Shown in pieces: positions 52,497 through 60,485 of a DNA stretch of 64,000 nucleotides. Under the pieces are notes generated by a model. The model did not search any database, was not told the origin of the DNA, and saw only the letters and a list, made by a program, of their open reading frames with translations. A program made the position numbers and the translations under genes. Within the stretch, counting starts at the first letter, position 1, and the number at the start of each line of letters is the position of its first letter. This DNA is from Microbacterium hydrocarbonoxydans (GTDB taxonomy: Bacteria; Actinomycetota; Actinomycetes; Actinomycetales; Microbacteriaceae), in assembly GCF_900105205.1 (NCBI RefSeq), contig NZ_FNSQ01000005.1:558001-622000 (forward strand), in the 5' to 3' direction.

Positions 52497-52554
52497 CGCG
52501 TTTTCTCCCGCCCCGCAGTGCGCGAGCACGGACGCCGGGTGAAAGGATCGACGT

Positions 52555-54141
52555 ATGACGTCAGCCCCCGCGAACAGTGATGGCTCCTCCGCCGACCGGA
52601 CCTCTGGCTCTGCTCGGCCCGAACCCGCAGCGCTCGCGGCGAGGGCCGCAGAGCAGCACATCGTCGTGGTCGGCGGCGGCATCGGCGCGCTGATCGCGGC
52701 CAGAGAGTGCGTCAAGGTGGGGATGCGCGTCACGGTGCTCGAGCAGTCGGATGCGGTCGGCGGCGCGATCCGCCGTGCGGAGCTCGACGGCATCGTGATC
52801 GACGCCGGTGCGGAGAGCTATGCCACGAGGGGCGGCCGCGTGCGCGCCCTGCTCGCCGAGCTGGGACTCGAGGACCGAATCGTCGCCCCCGCGGCCGGGA
52901 GCGCCTGGCTCGCGGGGATCCCCGGGGTCGGCGCCGCCCCGCTGCCGGTCGGCGGCATCCTCGGCATCCCCGGCAATCCCTTCCAGGAGGACGTGCGGCG
53001 CATCATCGGCTGGTCGGGAGTGTGGCGCGCGTACCTCGACCGGATCCGTCCGCCGCTCACGATCGGCCACAATCGCAGCCTCGGCGCCCTGGTCTCCTCG
53101 CGCATGGGCGCGAAGGTGCGGGATCGCCTCGTCGCTCCGGTGACGACCGGCGTCTACTCGGCCTCACCAGAGGATGTCGACGTCGATGTCGCCGCACCGG
53201 GACTCAACGCCGCGCTCACGAGCGTCGGCTCGCTCTCCGGAGCAGTGCAGGCGCTTCGTCAGGAGGCGGTGGACCGCGCGGCTCGGGCGACCGGCGGTGG
53301 CGACGGCGGGACTCCGGCTCGAGCGCCGGGGGCCGCAGTCGAGGGCATCGCCGGCGGGATGACGGTTCTCGTCGACGCCCTGGTCGCCGACATCGAGAAG
53401 CTCGGCGGTGTCGTCCGCACCGGAGTACGCGTGACGAGCGTGGCGCGGGACGGCGATGGCTGGACCGTCCTCGTCGAACCCGGCGCGGATGCTCACTCGG
53501 CTGCCGATCCGGACGCTGACGCCGACGCGACGGAGTACACGGCGGACGGTGTCGTCATCGGGACGCCGGAACGCGCGGCGCGGGCGCTGCTCGAATCCGT
53601 CGTTCCGGCTCTCGCGGAGACGGAGCAGGCCGATGCTCCGGAGATCGAGATCGTCACCCTGCTGCTCGAACCTTCTGCGCTCACCGGAGCCCCCCGAGGC
53701 ACCGGTGTGCTGACTGTGCCGGGCAGCCACACCGCCAAGGCGCTGACCCACTCCACCGCCAAGTGGGAGTGGCTGCGTGCCGCGGCCGGCGACCGACACC
53801 TCGTCCGCGTCTCGTTCGGTGCGCAGGGCGAGCCGGCCGCGACGGCAGCGCTCGACGACGACCAGGCTGCGCGGCTCGCGCTGCGCGAAGCATCCGCACT
53901 GCTGGGGGTGCCGCTCGCCGACCGCGACCTCATCGCCGCGCACCGAGCGCGCCACGTGCAGTCCCAGCCCGCCTCGATCATCGGCTCCGCCGGACGCCGC
54001 GATGCAGCGCGTGCCGCGATCAGGGCCGTTCCGGGCCTCGCGGCCGTCGGCGCATGGCTCGCGGGCACGGGTCTCGCGCAGGTCATCCCAGACGCGCGGG
54101 ACGAGGCCGCCCGTCTCCGTCGGGAGCTCCTCTGGGAGTGA
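52555..54141 (+). CDS. cgoX: Coproporphyrinogen III oxidase (HemY/CgoX type)
   Basis: A 528-residue FAD oxidase. The dinucleotide fold HIVVVGGGIGALIAARECVKVG is at about 33-54, followed by VTVLEQSDAVGGAIRRAELDGIVIDAGAESYATRGG, typical of HemY proteins. The presence of chdC (55490) shows that this organism uses the coproporphyrin route, so the substrate is coproporphyrinogen III, oxidised to coproporphyrin III, rather than protoporphyrinogen. About 30 residues precede the FAD domain and are Ala/Ser-rich. GAAAGG 9 nt upstream sets the start at ATG 52555. Confidence 0.9.
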   Translation: MTSAPANSDGSSADRTSGSARPEPAALAARAAEQHIVVVGGGIGALIAARECVKVGMRVTVLEQSDAVGGAIRRAELDGIVIDAGAESYATRGGRVRALLAELGLEDRIVAPAAGSAWLAGIPGVGAAPLPVGGILGIPGNPFQEDVRRIIGWSGVWRAYLDRIRPPLTIGHNRSLGALVSSRMGAKVRDRLVAPVTTGVYSASPEDVDVDVAAPGLNAALTSVGSLSGAVQALRQEAVDRAARATGGGDGGTPARAPGAAVEGIAGGMTVLVDALVADIEKLGGVVRTGVRVTSVARDGDGWTVLVEPGADAHSAADPDADADATEYTADGVVIGTPERAARALLESVVPALAETEQADAPEIEIVTLLLEPSALTGAPRGTGVLTVPGSHTAKALTHSTAKWEWLRAAAGDRHLVRVSFGAQGEPAATAALDDDQAARLALREASALLGVPLADRDLIAAHRARHVQSQPASIIGSAGRRDAARAAIRAVPGLAAVGAWLAGTGLAQVIPDARDEAARLRRELLWE

Positions 54142-54286
54142 CAACCCGAAGATCGGCCATCTGTCAACCCTCTGCGGCCGTAGATGCCGAATCGGGCATA
54201 CGGGGCTACGCTGGACACCTGGCAGGCGGCGCCGAGCCGCCGGTTCGCCCCAGGCGTTCACACCCGGAACAACGTGAGGAGACCCC

Positions 54287-54709
54287 ATGAAGGGGAAGAT
54301 CGGACTCGTCGTAGGACTTGGCGTGGGATACGTTCTCGGAACGCGCGCAGGACGCGAGCGCTACGAGCAGATCAAGACGCAGTGGCTCAAGGTCTGGAAC
54401 CTCGACCCGGTGCAGGAGCAGGTCGACAAGGTCAAGGGCTACGTCGGCGACAAGGCGGCCGCGGTCCCCGGTGCGATCTGGACCGGAGTGCAGAAGGTCG
54501 TCAAGTCGGCATCCGGCGGCGACAAGACCGCCGGTCAGCGATTGGACTCCGCCGTCGCCGCAGGCAAGAAGGCCGCGGACGACATCGTCGACGCGACCGA
54601 GGACGCTCTCGACGAGGCCAAAGATGCCGCGAAGTCGGACGCAGCGAAGAAGCCGTCAGCCAAGAAGCCCGCCGCTTCGAGCACGACCGCCGCGAAGTCT
54701 GGCAGCTGA
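54287..54709 (+). CDS. YtxH-like protein
   Basis: A 140-residue protein. The N-terminus KIGLVVGLGVGYVLGTRAGRERYEQIK is a short glycine-rich membrane helix followed by the RAGRERYE motif, as in YtxH-type proteins; an amphipathic and then Lys/Ala/Asp-rich helical region (about 80-140) resembles late-embryogenesis-like tails. Function unknown. TACGCT near 54209 is a possible -10, with GTGAGGAG upstream of ATG 54287. It is followed after 1 nt by the holin-like gene, starting a three-gene membrane module inside the haem run. Confidence 0.72.
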   Translation: MKGKIGLVVGLGVGYVLGTRAGRERYEQIKTQWLKVWNLDPVQEQVDKVKGYVGDKAAAVPGAIWTGVQKVVKSASGGDKTAGQRLDSAVAAGKKAADDIVDATEDALDEAKDAAKSDAAKKPSAKKPAASSTTAAKSGS

Positions 54710-54710
54710 C

Positions 54711-55118
54711 ATGCCCCGCGGATATCGTGACCGCGCGGAAGACAGCCTGCTGTCGCTCATCGGCGACCTCCCCGAGCTGATCAGCAGCCTCGTCAAGGCG
54801 GAGATCAACGCTGCGAAGACGTGGGTGTCGAGGACGGCGAAGGATGCCGGTATCGGGTCCGTCTGGTTCCTGGTCGCCCTCTTCTTCCTGTTCTGGGCCG
54901 TACCGGTGATCCTGGTCTTCGCGATCGCCGGGCTGTCGTCGTGGTGGCCCGTGTGGCTGTCCGCGCTTGCTGTCTTCGGCATCCTGATCCTCGCCGTGCT
55001 GCTGTTCGCGCTGCTCGGCATCCTGAAGTTCCGCAAGGTGCTCGCCCGCAAGAACCCCGCACAGGCGGTGGGCGAGGACATCCGACTCGTGAAGGAGGCC
55101 GGCGATGACGAACTCTGA
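54711..55118 (+). CDS. Phage-holin-superfamily (DUF1469-like) membrane protein
   Basis: A 135-residue protein. An amphipathic N-terminus (SLLSLIGDLPELISSLVKAEINAAK) precedes two transmembrane helices (about 48-72 and 78-103), with a basic end. This is the actinobacterial holin superfamily III / DUF1469 pattern, found chromosomally without phage genes. No endolysin is near, so lysis is unlikely; a membrane or envelope role is more probable. It starts 1 nt after the YtxH stop, and its end overlaps the next gene by 14 nt. Confidence 0.75.
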   Translation: MPRGYRDRAEDSLLSLIGDLPELISSLVKAEINAAKTWVSRTAKDAGIGSVWFLVALFFLFWAVPVILVFAIAGLSSWWPVWLSALAVFGILILAVLLFALLGILKFRKVLARKNPAQAVGEDIRLVKEAGDDEL

Positions 55119-55386
55119 CATCACGAGGTCGCTGCCCAAGACGGCGGTGCCCGCCGGCATCGTGGACCCCGTCGAGTCCGCTCGGGCGGAACTCAAGGCC
55201 GCTCTCGCGGCGATCGAGGTGAAGGGCAACTTCCCTCGACGCATCGACAAGGCATCCAAGCGCGCTGCCGCTCAGGCCCGGGTGTTCGCCGACCGCAACC
55301 CTGCGGCCGCCATCGCCGGCGCTGTCGGCATCGCCGTCGTCGTGGGCGGAGCCGTCTGGGCGATCGCCCGCGCGCTCTCCCGCTGA
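55105..55386 (+). CDS. DUF3618-like membrane protein
   Basis: A 93-residue protein with DPVESARAELKAALAAIEVKGN near the N-terminus, typical of DUF3618 (a short ExxRxELxxTLxAIE-like motif), and one transmembrane helix at about 69-91 (AAIAGAVGIAVVVGGAVWAIA). DUF3618 genes commonly follow holin-like genes in actinobacteria. It overlaps the holin-like gene by 14 nt, so the two are translated together. Function unknown. Confidence 0.75.
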   Translation: MTNSDITRSLPKTAVPAGIVDPVESARAELKAALAAIEVKGNFPRRIDKASKRAAAQARVFADRNPAAAIAGAVGIAVVVGGAVWAIARALSR

Positions 55387-55426
55387 CCGCGCGCTCTCCC
55401 GCTGACCGCGTTCTCCCGCTGACCGA
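55375..55426. repeat. Three short tandem repeats at the end of the DUF3618 gene
   Basis: CTCTCCCGCTGACCGCG at 55375-55391 and 55394-55410, then TTCTCCCGCTGACCGA. The first copy contains the stop codon. Similar to the duplicated 3' end seen after the BenE gene (15918-15960). Confidence 0.75.
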
Positions 55427-55489
55427 AGGCCGACCTCTCGCAACCCCACTCCGTTCGCGAGCTCTCCACAAAGGGGGCAGACTGGATCC

Positions 55490-56167
55490 ATGTCCGAAGT
55501 GCGCGAAGAGAACCCGTCCGGCTTCACCCTCTGGGCCGTCTGGCGACGAAACCCCGATGTCCCCGTCACCGAGTCCGACTCCACGGAACTCGAGACGATC
55601 GTCTCGTACATCGAGGACTCCGGAGTCACGGTCCGCGGCTTCTACGACGTCTCGGGCCTGAAGGCCGACGCGGATCTGCTCGTCTGGTTGCACGGCGACA
55701 CCGCCGAGGAGCTGCAGAAGGCGCTGCGGCGCCTCCGCCGCACCGAGTTGCTGCGCTCGCTTCTGCCGGTGTGGAACGTCATGGGCGTGCACCGTGACGC
55801 GGAGTTCAACCGCGCGCACGTGCCGGGATTCCTCCGCGGCGTCGAGCCGAAGGACTGGCTGTGCCTGTACCCATTCGTGCGCACTCCGGAGTGGTACCTC
55901 GCTCCGGAGGAGGAGCGCCGCAAGATGCTCGCCGACCACGGGCGCAAGGGCGCGGCGTTCACCGGCGTCATCGCCAACACGGTCGCCGCATTCGCACTCG
56001 GCGACTATGAGTGGATCCTGCCGCTCGAGGCCGACGAGGTTACCGAGCTCGTCGACCTGATGCGCGACCTCCGCTATACCGATGCGCGTCTCTACGTGAA
56101 GGAGGAGGTCCCGTTCTACACGGGACGCCGCCTCCGGTTCGACGAGATCGCGGACGTGCTGCAGTAG
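55490..56167 (+). CDS. chdC: Coproheme decarboxylase (HemQ/ChdC)
   Basis: A 225-residue chlorite-dismutase-fold enzyme that converts coproheme to haem b with peroxide, the last step of the coproporphyrin pathway. The family segments are FTLWAVWRRNPD at the start, VRGFYDVSGLKADADLLVWLHGD near 44-66, WYLAPEEERRKMLADHGRKG near 126-145 and LRYTDARLYVKEEVPFYTGRRL at the end. ATG 55490 has CAGACT 6 nt upstream, so it is probably leaderless. It separates the membrane trio from hemC, whose start follows 7 nt after its stop. Confidence 0.93.
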   Translation: MSEVREENPSGFTLWAVWRRNPDVPVTESDSTELETIVSYIEDSGVTVRGFYDVSGLKADADLLVWLHGDTAEELQKALRRLRRTELLRSLLPVWNVMGVHRDAEFNRAHVPGFLRGVEPKDWLCLYPFVRTPEWYLAPEEERRKMLADHGRKGAAFTGVIANTVAAFALGDYEWILPLEADEVTELVDLMRDLRYTDARLYVKEEVPFYTGRRLRFDEIADVLQ

Positions 56168-56174
56168 GTCGACC

Positions 56175-57191
56175 ATGAGCACTCCGATCAACCGGTCCAC
56201 CCCGATCCGACTGGGCACCCGCCGCAGCGCGCTGGCGCAGGCCCAGTCCGGTCACGTCGCCGCGGCGCTCGAGAAGGTCTCGGGGCGTGCGGTCGAGCTG
56301 GTCCCGATCACCAGCGAGGGCGATACGAATCGCGCCTCGCTGTCGGAGATCGGCGGTCAGGGGATCTTCGCCACGCGCCTCCGCGAGGCGCTGCTGGCCG
56401 GCGAATGCGACTTCCTCGTGCATTCCCTCAAGGACCTGCCGACCGCGATCCCCGACGGGCTCGTGATCGCCGCGACTCCGGTTCGCGAGGACGCCCGCGA
56501 TGTCGTCATCACGCGGGGAGGCACGCCCCTGCACCAGCTGCGAACGGGCAGCACGGTGGGAACCGGCTCTCCTCGCCGCATCGCGCAGGTCAGGCGCCGT
56601 GCCCCGCACGCCGAGGTGGTCGACATCCGCGGCAACGTCGATTCTCGGCTGCAGCGGGTCGCCACGGGGGAGCTGGATGCCGTCATCCTCGCTGCCGCCG
56701 GTCTGTCGCGCCTCGGCACGGATTCGCCCCTGCGCCGTGAGGAGCTCGGGCTCGCAGAGTGGCCGACCGCACCAGGGCAAGGGTCGCTGGCCGTGGAGAC
56801 GCCGACGGATGCTCCGGAGGAGCTGCTCCGCGCACTCGCAGCCCTCGACGACCCGGACACTCGCCTCGCCATCACCGTGGAGCGCGGTGTGCTCGAGGGA
56901 CTGGATGCCGGATGTCAGGCGCCGATGGCCGCGCACGCGCAGGTGGAGGGTGACGAGATCCGCGTCAGGGCGGTCGTCTACGCACCGGACGGCGACCGCC
57001 GGATCGGCCTCGACGTCACCGAACCCCTGAACAGGGAGTATATTCGTCGGAACGGCAGCGGCAACGGAGCGGATGCTGCCGATGGTGCATACCCGATGCG
57101 CGCAGCACGCGAGCTCGGGTTGGTTGTCGCCCATCGGCTGCTCGAGCAAGGGGCGGCCGACCTCGTCTCCCGAGAGCATTCCTCATCATGA
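56175..57191 (+). CDS. hemC: Porphobilinogen deaminase
   Basis: A 338-residue hydroxymethylbilane synthase. IRLGTRRSALAQAQSGHVAAAL opens the protein; LREALLAGECDFLVHSLKDLPT and VGTGSPRRIAQVRRRAP are typical substrate-binding segments, and the dipyrromethane-cofactor Cys is in LDAGCQAPMAAHA near 247. A Gly/Asn/Ala-rich insertion (RRNGSGNGADAADGAYP) near 288-304 is longer than in most homologues. Stop overlaps the hemD start by 4 nt (ATGA), so the two are coupled. Confidence 0.94.
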   Translation: MSTPINRSTPIRLGTRRSALAQAQSGHVAAALEKVSGRAVELVPITSEGDTNRASLSEIGGQGIFATRLREALLAGECDFLVHSLKDLPTAIPDGLVIAATPVREDARDVVITRGGTPLHQLRTGSTVGTGSPRRIAQVRRRAPHAEVVDIRGNVDSRLQRVATGELDAVILAAAGLSRLGTDSPLRREELGLAEWPTAPGQGSLAVETPTDAPEELLRALAALDDPDTRLAITVERGVLEGLDAGCQAPMAAHAQVEGDEIRVRAVVYAPDGDRRIGLDVTEPLNREYIRRNGSGNGADAADGAYPMRAARELGLVVAHRLLEQGAADLVSREHSSS

Positions 57192-57979
57192 CCAATTCGA
57201 AGCAGGACAGACCGCTGGACGGCTGGCGCATCCTCGTACCCCGCGGAGGCCCGTGGGGCGACGGTGTCGCCGCCAGCCTCCGTTCGCGCGGTGCGGTGCC
57301 CGTCGTCGCGCCGCTGATCAACTTCGCAGCGACCACCGACCAGGCGGCCCTCGACCAGGCGCTGGCACGCCTCGCGGCCGGCGAGTACGACTGGCTGACC
57401 GTCACGAGTGCGACCACCGTGGACGTGATGTTCGCCCACCGCGCCGTCGTGCCGCGCCGCACGAAGATCGCCGCCGTCGGCGAGACGACAGCCGCCGCGC
57501 TGCAGGCCGTGGGCTACGAGGTCGCGATGGTCCCGGACGAGGACAACTCGGCCGGCGGCATGGCCGAGCAGCTCATCGCCCTCGAGACGGAACCCCGGCG
57601 CATCCTCGCCCTGCGCAGCGAGATCGCGAAGCCCGTGCTCAGCGTCCTGCTGCAGGAGGCGGGGCACGACGTCGACAGCGTGGTGGCGTACCGCACGGTC
57701 GGCGTCCCGGTCACCGAGCGCATCAAACGCGATGTCGAGAACGGCCGCATCAACGCGATCCTGATCACCAGCGGCTCGGTCGCCGAGCAGGTGCGTGAGC
57801 AGTTCCCGCGGATCCCGGATGAGACGCTGCTCGCAGCCATCGGACCCCGCACGGCGAAGGATGCCGACAGGGCCGGACTGCCGATCACGGTCGTCGCCGA
57901 CCGTCAGACGGTCGACGCGCTGATCGATGCGGTCTCGAGCTTCACCCTTCCGCACGCGGCGGATGAGCTGGCGCCATGA
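57188..57979 (+). CDS. hemD: Uroporphyrinogen-III synthase
   Basis: A 263-residue protein with the two-lobed HemD fold; sequence conservation is low, as usual for this family. Visible segments are [21 protein letters not shown] at the N-terminus, [16 protein letters not shown] near 79-94, [21 protein letters not shown], and [16 protein letters not shown] with [16 protein letters not shown] in the second half. It cyclises hydroxymethylbilane with inversion of ring D. Position between hemC and hemB, with 4-nt overlaps at both ends, makes the call firm. Confidence 0.9.
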   Translation: MTNSKQDRPLDGWRILVPRGGPWGDGVAASLRSRGAVPVVAPLINFAATTDQAALDQALARLAAGEYDWLTVTSATTVDVMFAHRAVVPRRTKIAAVGETTAAALQAVGYEVAMVPDEDNSAGGMAEQLIALETEPRRILALRSEIAKPVLSVLLQEAGHDVDSVVAYRTVGVPVTERIKRDVENGRINAILITSGSVAEQVREQFPRIPDETLLAAIGPRTAKDADRAGLPITVVADRQTVDALIDAVSSFTLPHAADELAP

Positions 57980-58953
57980 GCTTCCCCGAGGTGAGACTGC
58001 GTCGACTGCGCCAGTCTCCGGCGGTTCGAGGCCTGGTGCGAGAGACGTCGCTGGAGCCGCGGCAGCTGGTGCTCCCGATGTTCGTGCGCGAGGGCCTGAC
58101 TGAGTCGCTGCCCATCGGGTCGATGCCGGGGGTCGCGCAGCACTCGCTGGATTCGCTGCGTGCGGCAGCGACCGAGGCGGCCGAGGCCGGAGTCGGCGGC
58201 GTCATGCTGTTCGGCGTCCCTGCGGTCCGTGACGCCCGGGGCTCGGGTGCGGATGACCCCGAAGGCATCCTCAACGTCGCCACCGAGGCTCTTGCCGCCG
58301 AGGTGGGCGATGCCCTCGTGGTGCAGACCGACCTCTGCCTCGACGAGTTCACCGACCACGGTCACTGCGGAGTGCTCGCGGCGGACGGCTCGGTCGACAA
58401 CGACGCCACCCTGGAGCGCTACGCCTCGATGGCGCTCGCCCAGGCGCGCGCGGGATCGCAGCTGCTCGGCCTCTCGGGGATGATGGACGGCCAGGTCGCC
58501 GTGATCCGCCGGGCGCTCGATGCCGAAGGCTTCACCGACACGCTGCTCCTCGCGTATGCGGCCAAGTACGCGAGCGCGTTCTACGGCCCGTTCCGCGAGG
58601 CCGTCGACTCCCAGCTCACGGGCGATCGCCGCACGTACCAGCTCGACCCCGGCAACCGCCGCGAGGGCGTACGCGAGGCGGTCGTCGACGAGGAGGAGGG
58701 CGCGGACATCGTCATGGTCAAGCCGGCGATGGCCTTCCTCGACGTGCTGCGCGAGGTCAGGGATACCGTCAGCATTCCGGTGTGGGCCTACCAGGTGTCC
58801 GGCGAGTACGCGATGATCGAGGCCGCCGCTGCCAACGGCTGGATCGATCGCCGTGCCTCGGTCCTCGAATCGCTGCTGTCGATCCGGCGCGCGGGCGCGG
58901 ACGTCGTCCTCACCTACTGGGCGACCGAAGCCGCACGCTGGCTGCGCGGCTGA
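57976..58953 (+). CDS. hemB: Delta-aminolevulinic acid dehydratase
   Basis: A 325-residue enzyme joining two ALA molecules into porphobilinogen. [19 protein letters not shown] and [23 protein letters not shown] are the N-terminal signature. The metal site reads [16 protein letters not shown]: two of three zinc-type cysteines are present, with the middle one Asp, a mixture of the Zn and Mg forms. Schiff-base lysines are in [19 protein letters not shown] and [13 protein letters not shown]. The ATG overlaps the hemD stop. Confidence 0.94.
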   Translation: MSFPEVRLRRLRQSPAVRGLVRETSLEPRQLVLPMFVREGLTESLPIGSMPGVAQHSLDSLRAAATEAAEAGVGGVMLFGVPAVRDARGSGADDPEGILNVATEALAAEVGDALVVQTDLCLDEFTDHGHCGVLAADGSVDNDATLERYASMALAQARAGSQLLGLSGMMDGQVAVIRRALDAEGFTDTLLLAYAAKYASAFYGPFREAVDSQLTGDRRTYQLDPGNRREGVREAVVDEEEGADIVMVKPAMAFLDVLREVRDTVSIPVWAYQVSGEYAMIEAAAANGWIDRRASVLESLLSIRRAGADVVLTYWATEAARWLRG

Positions 58954-59030
58954 CCTCGTCTCGGTCGAGTGCCCGGAGAGCACCCGGCATCTGAGTCCTG
59001 TGCTCAGGTGTGCGGGATAGCCTGGAGGGG

Positions 59031-59072
59031 ATGCCGGGAGAGCTCCGCGCATCGTTGAGGAGTGTGCTGTGA
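59031..59072 (+). CDS. 13-codon upstream mini-ORF coupled to hemL
   Basis: ATG 59031 opens [13 protein letters not shown]; its TGA (59070-59072) overlaps the hemL GTG start (59069-59071) as GTGA. TAGCCT (59018-59023), a good -10, lies 7 nt before this ATG, so the transcript would begin at the mini-ORF start codon. The hemL ribosome site GAGGAG (59057-59062) lies inside it. Translation of the leader could feed or gate hemL translation. The spacing evidence is stronger than for the other two mini-ORFs. Confidence 0.5.
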   Translation: MPGELRASLRSVL

Positions 59073-60448
59073 CCGACCGCAATGACGACCTGTTCTCCGC
59101 TGCCCGCGAGGTGATCCCCGGCGGTGTGAACTCGCCGGTGCGCGCATACGGCTCGGTCGGCGGGACGCCGCGTTTCCTCGCGTCCGCGTCGGGTGCGACG
59201 GTGACGGACGCGGCCGGGAACGAGTACGTCGACCTCGTCGCGTCCTGGGGTCCTGCGCTGCTCGGTCATGCGCAGCCTGAGGTCGTCGCCGCGGTGCAGG
59301 AGGCCGCGACCAGAGGCCTGTCGTTCGGTGCCCCCACCGAGGGAGAGGTCGAGCTCGCGGCCCTGATCGCCGACCGCGTGCGCGTCGGCGAGGCGCGGCC
59401 CGTGGAGCGCGTGCGCCTGGTGTCGACCGGGACCGAGGCCACGATGACGGCGATCCGCCTCGCGCGCGGCGCGACAGGCCGCGATCTGCTGGTGAAGTTC
59501 TCGGGCCACTACCACGGGCACTCCGACGGGCTGCTCGCCGCGGCGGGTTCGGGTGTCGCAACGCTGGCGCTTCCGGGCTCGGCCGGCGTTCCTGCCCCCA
59601 TCGCCGCTCAGACGCTGGTGATCGATTACAACGACCCCGATGCTCTCGCTGCCGTGTTCGCGGAGCACGGTGAGCGCATCGCCGCCGTCATCGTCGAGGC
59701 CGCGGCGGCCAACATGGGCGTCGTCCCGCCCCTGCCCGGCTTCAATCGTCTGCTCGCCGACACCGTCCACGCTCATGGCGCACTGCTCATCCTCGACGAG
59801 GTGCTCACGGGCTTCCGCGTGCATCCGGCCGGCTTCTGGGGTCTCCAGGCCGAGGCGGGCGAGGAGTACCTGCCTGACATCATCACCTTCGGCAAGGTCG
59901 TCGGAGGTGGGATGCCGCTGGCTGCGCTCGGCGGCCGGGCCGACGTCATGGATCTGCTCGCGCCGTTGGGACCCGTCTACCAGGCGGGGACGCTGTCGGG
60001 CAATCCGCTCTCGGTCGCCGCAGGTCTTGCGACCCTGCGGCTCGCGACGCCGGAGGTCTACGCCACGGTCGACGCGGCCGCGGCCCGTGTTTCCCGCGCC
60101 CTCGACGAGGCTCTCACCGATGCCGGTGTGACTCACGCGGTCGCGCACGCGGGGAACCTGTTCAGCGCGTCGTTCCGCGCGACGGCGCCGCGGACGTACG
60201 CCGAGGCCCAGGATCAGGAGTCGTTCCGGTATGCCGCGTTCTTCCACGCGATGCGGGAGCAGGGCGTCGCCCTGCCGCCGAGCGTCTTCGAGGCCTGGTT
60301 CCTCACCGCCGCGCATGGCGAGGAGGAGCTGCAGCGCATCGAAGCCGCTCTGCCCATTGCAGCGCGCGCTGCGGCTTCTGCCACGCCCGGTGCTGCCGCT
60401 TCTGCGGGGGCGTCTGCCGCGCCTTCTGCTGAGGATGTGGCTCAGTAG
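59069..60448 (+). CDS. hemL: Glutamate-1-semialdehyde 2,1-aminomutase
   Basis: A 459-residue PLP enzyme that converts GSA to 5-aminolevulinate, completing the C5 route begun by Hem[25 protein letters not shown] is the N-terminal signature, [21 protein letters not shown] follows, [13 protein letters not shown] holds the cofactor Asp and [19 protein letters not shown] the PLP-binding Lys near 275. The last 30 residues are Ala/Ser/Pro-rich and do not belong to the fold. GTG 59069 is supported by GAGGAG 6 nt upstream. It is preceded by a candidate coupled leader ORF. Confidence 0.94.
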   Translation: MTDRNDDLFSAAREVIPGGVNSPVRAYGSVGGTPRFLASASGATVTDAAGNEYVDLVASWGPALLGHAQPEVVAAVQEAATRGLSFGAPTEGEVELAALIADRVRVGEARPVERVRLVSTGTEATMTAIRLARGATGRDLLVKFSGHYHGHSDGLLAAAGSGVATLALPGSAGVPAPIAAQTLVIDYNDPDALAAVFAEHGERIAAVIVEAAAANMGVVPPLPGFNRLLADTVHAHGALLILDEVLTGFRVHPAGFWGLQAEAGEEYLPDIITFGKVVGGGMPLAALGGRADVMDLLAPLGPVYQAGTLSGNPLSVAAGLATLRLATPEVYATVDAAAARVSRALDEALTDAGVTHAVAHAGNLFSASFRATAPRTYAEAQDQESFRYAAFFHAMREQGVALPPSVFEAWFLTAAHGEEELQRIEAALPIAARAAASATPGAAASAGASAAPSAEDVAQ

Positions 60449-60485
60449 GCCGAAGCACCGACCAGGTTCGCAGAACTTGGCTGCT

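Noticed and set aside
54142..54286. Mini-ORF overlapping the YtxH ATGA start
   Set aside because: The frame ending on that stop has no ATG or GTG within the leader.
54711..55118. Holin-like gene as sign of a prophage
   Set aside because: No endolysin, capsid, integrase or att sites are present, and the gene is inside a haem operon; chromosomal DUF1469 genes are common in actinobacteria.
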